DNA of 9,320 bases from an uncultured Desulfobulbaceae bacterium (GTDB taxonomy: Bacteria; Desulfobacterota; Desulfobulbia; Desulfobulbales; Desulfobulbaceae). Below are positions 6,920-9,320 of the stretch, piece after piece. The translations under genes were made by a program, and so were the position numbers. A model generated the notes under the pieces. It worked only from the letters and a program-made list of their open reading frames with translations, was not told the origin of the DNA and made no database searches. The number at the start of each line of letters is the position of its first letter. The first letter of the stretch is position 1. The DNA is taken from assembly GCA_945787305.1 (NCBI GenBank), contig CALZIH010000143.1, positions 1 through 9,320 of the forward strand, written 5' to 3'.

Positions 6920-8119
6920 ATGATAACCGTTGCAACCTTAGGGCCCAAGAAATCACATGCATGGATGGCTGCCACTCGTTATGCAACCGGCGCTGCCATC
7001 GATTTGTATCCTCATACCAAAGCTTTGCTTGAAGCCTTTGTTGACGGCAAAGCCAACTTGGTTGTCGTTCCGGTATATAATACCCGCGAAGGTGAGAATA
7101 AACAGTATTTCCGTCTTTTTGAGAAAATAAAATCCGGATACTGGATTGATAATATCGTTCTCCCGTCCAACGTATCGCTTGGAGCCCTTGATACCGATGA
7201 CAAGATAACCGACCTGCGAGTATTAATTGGTAATCAGGCGGTCTTCAAACAGTGTGAAGAATATATCGGCAATGTCTTGGCCGATGTAACGTTGATGAGC
7301 GTGCATGACGTTGAGCAGACGATTGCAGCTATAGCACCCCAGGAGCGTTCAGGCTATGGTGTCATTGACGGTGAAGAACTGTTGAAATCATTTGACCTTA
7401 CGATTCTTGAAAGGGATGTCGCTCCCCATAACCGGACACGTTATGCCGTCCTTGGTCCTGAACTAGCCGTTGCCACCGGCTACGATGCCACCTCCCTTAT
7501 TACCGAACCCCTTGATGATCGGGTCGGTATGCTGGTCGATATTTTAAGTGAATTTACCCGCCGCGGTATCAATATCCTTGATATGCGTTCTGAAAACGAT
7601 GTCAAGACGCAGAAACTGCAGGTTTACATAGAAGTTGAAGGGCACATTCATGAGGAATTGATTGAAACGGCTGTAACTCATATCGAAAACCGGGTGATCG
7701 GACAACCTGGCGCTCTCCGCCTGCTCGGCAGTTTCCCCAGGGTGGATATGCGAACCAAGCATATCAAGTCCTTTGGCTTCGTCGGTACCGGCGCCATGAG
7801 TCAATGGTTCGTTGATTTACTTGAACATGAGGGATACCGCGTCCTTCTCAGCGGTCGTTCCACCTCCCTGCGCCCGGAAGAGATGATTCCCCAGGTGGAT
7901 GTCCTTGTCATCTGCGTACCGATTTCCGCAACTGCTGACACTGTTCGTAAATACGGGCCTCTCCTTGCAGACGGGAAGGCGCTCATTCTGTTGGCCGGTG
8001 AATCGGAAACAACCATTGAGAGAGCGCTTGAAGTGACCTCCTCCGGGGTGGAGGTCATGCTAGTCCATAATCTCTGGGGTCCCCAGGCCGCAACCATGAA
8101 AGATAAAAATGCCATCTGA
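6920..8119 (+). pseudogene. Prephenate dehydratase-like/ACT/prephenate dehydrogenase fusion, 5' part
   Basis: This 399-residue frame has three parts. Residues 1-185 resemble the prephenate dehydratase (PheA) fold: VATLGPKKSH at the start, VPVYNTREG (50-58) matching PIENT-x-x-G, NQAVFKQC (105-112), and the TRF-type catalytic motif as TRY (173-175). The usual Glu of PIEN is Tyr, and the usual STSAA segment reads SVHDVE, so dehydratase activity is uncertain. Residues about 198-276 are an ACT domain ending LLGSFPR, as in PheA, the likely phenylalanine-binding regulatory module. From 284 a Rossmann domain begins (FGFVGTGAM), the TyrA-type dehydrogenase, with VHNLWGP (382-388) matching its HPMFGP motif. 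The usual SVK-type motif is not evident. The frame ends at 8117-8119, where homologues would continue for about 30 residues to an HD motif. That HD resumes in another frame at 8124. The ATG at 6920 is chosen because TAA lies in frame at 6905-6907 and the N terminus matches PheA; no good ribosome binding site is visible. Confidence 0.78.
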
Positions 8120-8513
8120 GAAACATGATCTCTTGATGGGGATAGGTCAGAAACTGCCAACCGTCATCTCGGTTGCCCTGGCCATGACGCTGGACATGAA
8201 TAAGATCACGGCGGAAGATATCGCCAGCCATTGCACCTTGACCTCTCTATATCCAATCCTGGCCATGGCCCGTGTCCATTCGCAGAATCCGCGCACCTAT
8301 GCTGAGATCATGGCAACCTCCGGAGAGAGCAGGAAAATTGTCAAAGACTTTGCAGACAATTTGCACAAGGTGATAAGTATGGCCGATGAATCGGCCATCG
8401 AGAAACTCAGCAACCTGATAGATTTGAATAGCCATCACCTGAGCGAGGAATTCCTTAAGGCCAGAATGAACCAGGCAAAGGCAGTTGATGAGGTTCTTGG
8501 GAGAATGGTGTAA
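8109..8513 (+). pseudogene. tyrA: Prephenate dehydrogenase C-terminal helical part (out-of-frame 3' part)
   Basis: This 134-codon frame is the all-helical dimerisation half of a TyrA-type prephenate dehydrogenase. KHDLLMGIGQKLPTVIS matches the EHDQNMAFIQALRHF region of E. coli TyrA, and SLYPILAMARVHSQNPRTYAEIM matches its IYRLELAMVGRL-x4-P-x-LYADI region. The frame overlaps the upstream frame by 11 bases but is shifted by one. Against E. coli TyrA the two frames together lack about 28-31 residues (the last strand and helix of the Rossmann domain) between the HPMFGP-type motif and HD. The simplest reading is a deletion of about 85-95 nt whose length is 2 modulo 3. Dehydrogenase activity should be lost, because the NAD and prephenate sites would be on separate, incomplete chains. 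No ribosome binding site precedes the ATG at 8109. Confidence 0.82.
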
Positions 8514-8518
8514 CCCGC

Positions 8519-8547
8519 TTGACCATCAGGTGAACCATGCTTACACT
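8519..8547 (+). promoter_or_regulatory. Candidate sigma70-type promoter before the 33-codon ORF
   Basis: TTGACC at 8519-8524 (five of six consensus bases) and TACACT at 8542-8547 (four of six) are separated by 17 bases. They lie directly after the tyrA remnant. A transcript would start around 8554, almost on the ATG at 8556, so that ORF would be read from a nearly leaderless mRNA if the site is real. This rests on motif resemblance only. Confidence 0.35.
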
Positions 8548-8555
8548 TAAGCGCT

Positions 8556-8657
8556 ATGAAAGGAAAATTTAACCCTAAACACTTTCTGCTGGTAATCTTA
8601 GCTCTTTGGATCGGGTTGGCCGTTTATCAGGCGATCAACGGCAGCGGATACTCATGA
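8556..8657 (+). CDS. Possible 33-residue single-span membrane peptide, with an open extension after its TGA
   Basis: ATG at 8556 opens 33 codons: a basic start (MKGKFNPKHF), one strongly hydrophobic segment (about residues 10-24, LLVILALWIGLAVYQ) and a short polar tail ending GSGYS, then TGA at 8655-8657. The same frame continues after the TGA for 20 codons rich in Pro and Ala (SPYPAAPVSAAPCPLPEQAK) to a second TGA at 8718-8720. It could be a genuine small membrane protein, the front of a decayed membrane-anchored protein, or, least likely, a short selenoprotein. No homologue is recognised and the ribosome binding site is poor. Confidence 0.35.
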   Translation: MKGKFNPKHFLLVILALWIGLAVYQAINGSGYS

Positions 8658-8672
8658 AGTCCGTATCCTGCC
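8640..8672 (+). other. Hairpin with the small-ORF TGA in its loop
   Basis: The left arm GGCAGCGGATA (8640-8650) pairs with TATCCTGCC (8664-8672) as two helices, GGATA/TATCC and GGCA/TGCC, with GC bulged on the left side. The 13-base loop contains the TGA at 8655-8657. There is no T-run after it, so it is not an intrinsic terminator. A bacterial selenocysteine insertion element normally begins just after the UGA rather than enclosing it. Confidence 0.3.
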
Positions 8673-8844
8673 GCGCCGGTCAGCGCTGCCCCATGTCCCC
8701 TGCCAGAACAGGCAAAGTGACAAGTTTTCATTTTCTTAAATCGTACTGCTTACTCAATTTTTGCACTGTATCTTCATTGCGTTATCATACCAGTGAGGTA
8801 CGTTCATATATACACCGATATACCGGATTGGAGTCTGAAGAATT
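8658..8844. other. Gene-poor stretch before the zinc-ribbon gene
   Basis: Apart from the 20-codon extension of the small ORF and the promoter-like site at 8761-8788, I see no supported gene in this stretch. An 85-codon open frame crossing it from a TTG at 8606 overlaps the small ORF in another frame, is rich in Cys, Ser and Arg, and shows no family features, so it is treated as chance. With the preceding bases 8514-8657 this makes about 330 bases without an established gene. Confidence 0.5.
8761..8788 (+). promoter_or_regulatory. Candidate sigma70-type promoter for the zinc-ribbon gene
   Basis: TTGCAC at 8761-8766 and TATCAT at 8783-8788 are separated by 16 bases, followed by about 50 bases of leader before the ATG at 8845. 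Position and AT-rich surroundings suit a promoter for the downstream gene. The support is motif resemblance only. Confidence 0.4.
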
Positions 8845-9320
8845 ATGTTGTCGACTATTTTGAAATATCTTGATGAAAAACGCAGCTGTCCACATTGCAA
8901 CGAAGAATTATCGCTCTGTCATGCTCCACCTGTTCATGTGGGCGATGGCCTTGGCTGGGGATCTGAATATCTTTTTATATGCCTAAATGATGAATGTTCC
9001 TTATTTGTTAACGGATGGGAACATATTGAAGAACAGTATGGACACGTTTCCTCATACCGTTACATGTTGTTGCCTGGTGAAAAAAAAGGTACACCCATGA
9101 TGGTCGGCAGTGGTGATGCGTTCAAGGGATCCGAGGTAGATACAGAAACGTTAAAATTACAAAATGACAGATACAAAAGAGAAAAAGAAGCCATTTCCCA
9201 GTTGGATACATGTGTTGAAGAACAGAATTTGAAGCCCGTCCTTACTTTGATACTTGATGAAGCAGCCGTAAAGGACGAGCGAAAGCGTGCCTGTGAACTG
9301 TTAGCTAATATTAATGATCT
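8845..9320 (+). CDS. Zinc-ribbon protein with C-terminal HEAT-like segment (3' partial)
   Basis: The frame is open from ATG 8845 to the window end, 158 complete codons, so the C terminus is missing. GGAG at 8830-8833 lies 11 bases upstream and a GAAGAA run nearer, which supports this start. Near the N terminus C15-x2-C18 (CPHC) pairs with C46-x4-C51 (CLNDEC) to form a zinc ribbon of the ogr/Delta-like type, separated by a Gly- and His-containing loop (HVGDGLGWGSEYLF); C25 is extra. Residues about 95-125 are charged and probably helical, and residues about 128-158 (LKPVLTLILDEAAVKDE, then RACELLANIND) resemble one HEAT-type helical repeat, a protein-interaction unit. Similar small proteins are known to me in sulfate-reducing deltaproteobacteria without an assigned function. 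Nucleic-acid or protein binding through the ribbon is an inference. Confidence 0.75.
   Translation, partial: MLSTILKYLDEKRSCPHCNEELSLCHAPPVHVGDGLGWGSEYLFICLNDECSLFVNGWEHIEEQYGHVSSYRYMLLPGEKKGTPMMVGSGDAFKGSEVDTETLKLQNDRYKREKEAISQLDTCVEEQNLKPVLTLILDEAAVKDERKRACELLANIND

Noticed and set aside
8606..8863. 85-codon forward open frame starting at TTG
   Set aside because: It overlaps the 33-codon ORF and the zinc-ribbon start in another frame, has an atypical composition rich in Cys, Arg and Ser, and lacks a ribosome binding site.

Overview
The window looks like a chromosomal segment of a Gram-negative deltaproteobacterial lineage, probably Desulfobacterota near the Desulfobulbales. This is inferred from protein style (a Tol-type periplasmic system, a lipidated CpoB-like protein, TlyA of deltaproteobacterial type, a small zinc-ribbon protein typical of sulfate reducers); no marker gene proves it. 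Base composition is moderate and I see no insertion sequence, prophage, CRISPR array, tRNA or rRNA.

Layout. Bases 1-3763 hold a forward cluster: tolB (5' end outside the window, frameshifted near 774), a CpoB/YbgF-like lipoprotein, the rRNA methyltransferase tlyA, and a secreted double-SH3b protein, closed by a strong intrinsic terminator at 3728-3763. Bases 3821-6781 hold, on the reverse strand, a large gene fusing a YprA/MrfA-type DNA helicase to a YprB/MrfB-type DEDD exonuclease, interrupted by an in-frame TAA at codon 52. It is divergent from a forward gene at 6920-8513 that fuses a prephenate-dehydratase-like domain, an ACT domain and a prephenate-dehydrogenase domain; this gene has lost roughly 85-95 nt inside the dehydrogenase domain and is out of frame afterwards. 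Bases 8514-8844 are gene-poor, with a 33-codon membrane-peptide ORF and two promoter-like sites. A zinc-ribbon protein with a HEAT-like tail starts at 8845 and runs off the window.

How it fits together. The first block concerns the cell envelope (TolB and CpoB act at the Tol-Pal machine; the SH3b protein is probably a wall-associated periplasmic protein) with one ribosome-modification gene. The second block is DNA repair next to aromatic amino acid synthesis.

The most striking pattern is that three of the six recognisable genes carry independent lesions of different type: a small indel, a nonsense codon and a larger deletion. If real, they point to ongoing gene decay, as in a host-associated or recently bottlenecked genome; if not, they reflect assembly or consensus errors. 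The most unusual architectures are the MrfA-MrfB single-chain fusion and the dehydratase-ACT-dehydrogenase fusion lacking a chorismate mutase domain. I did not find a clear wholly new system.
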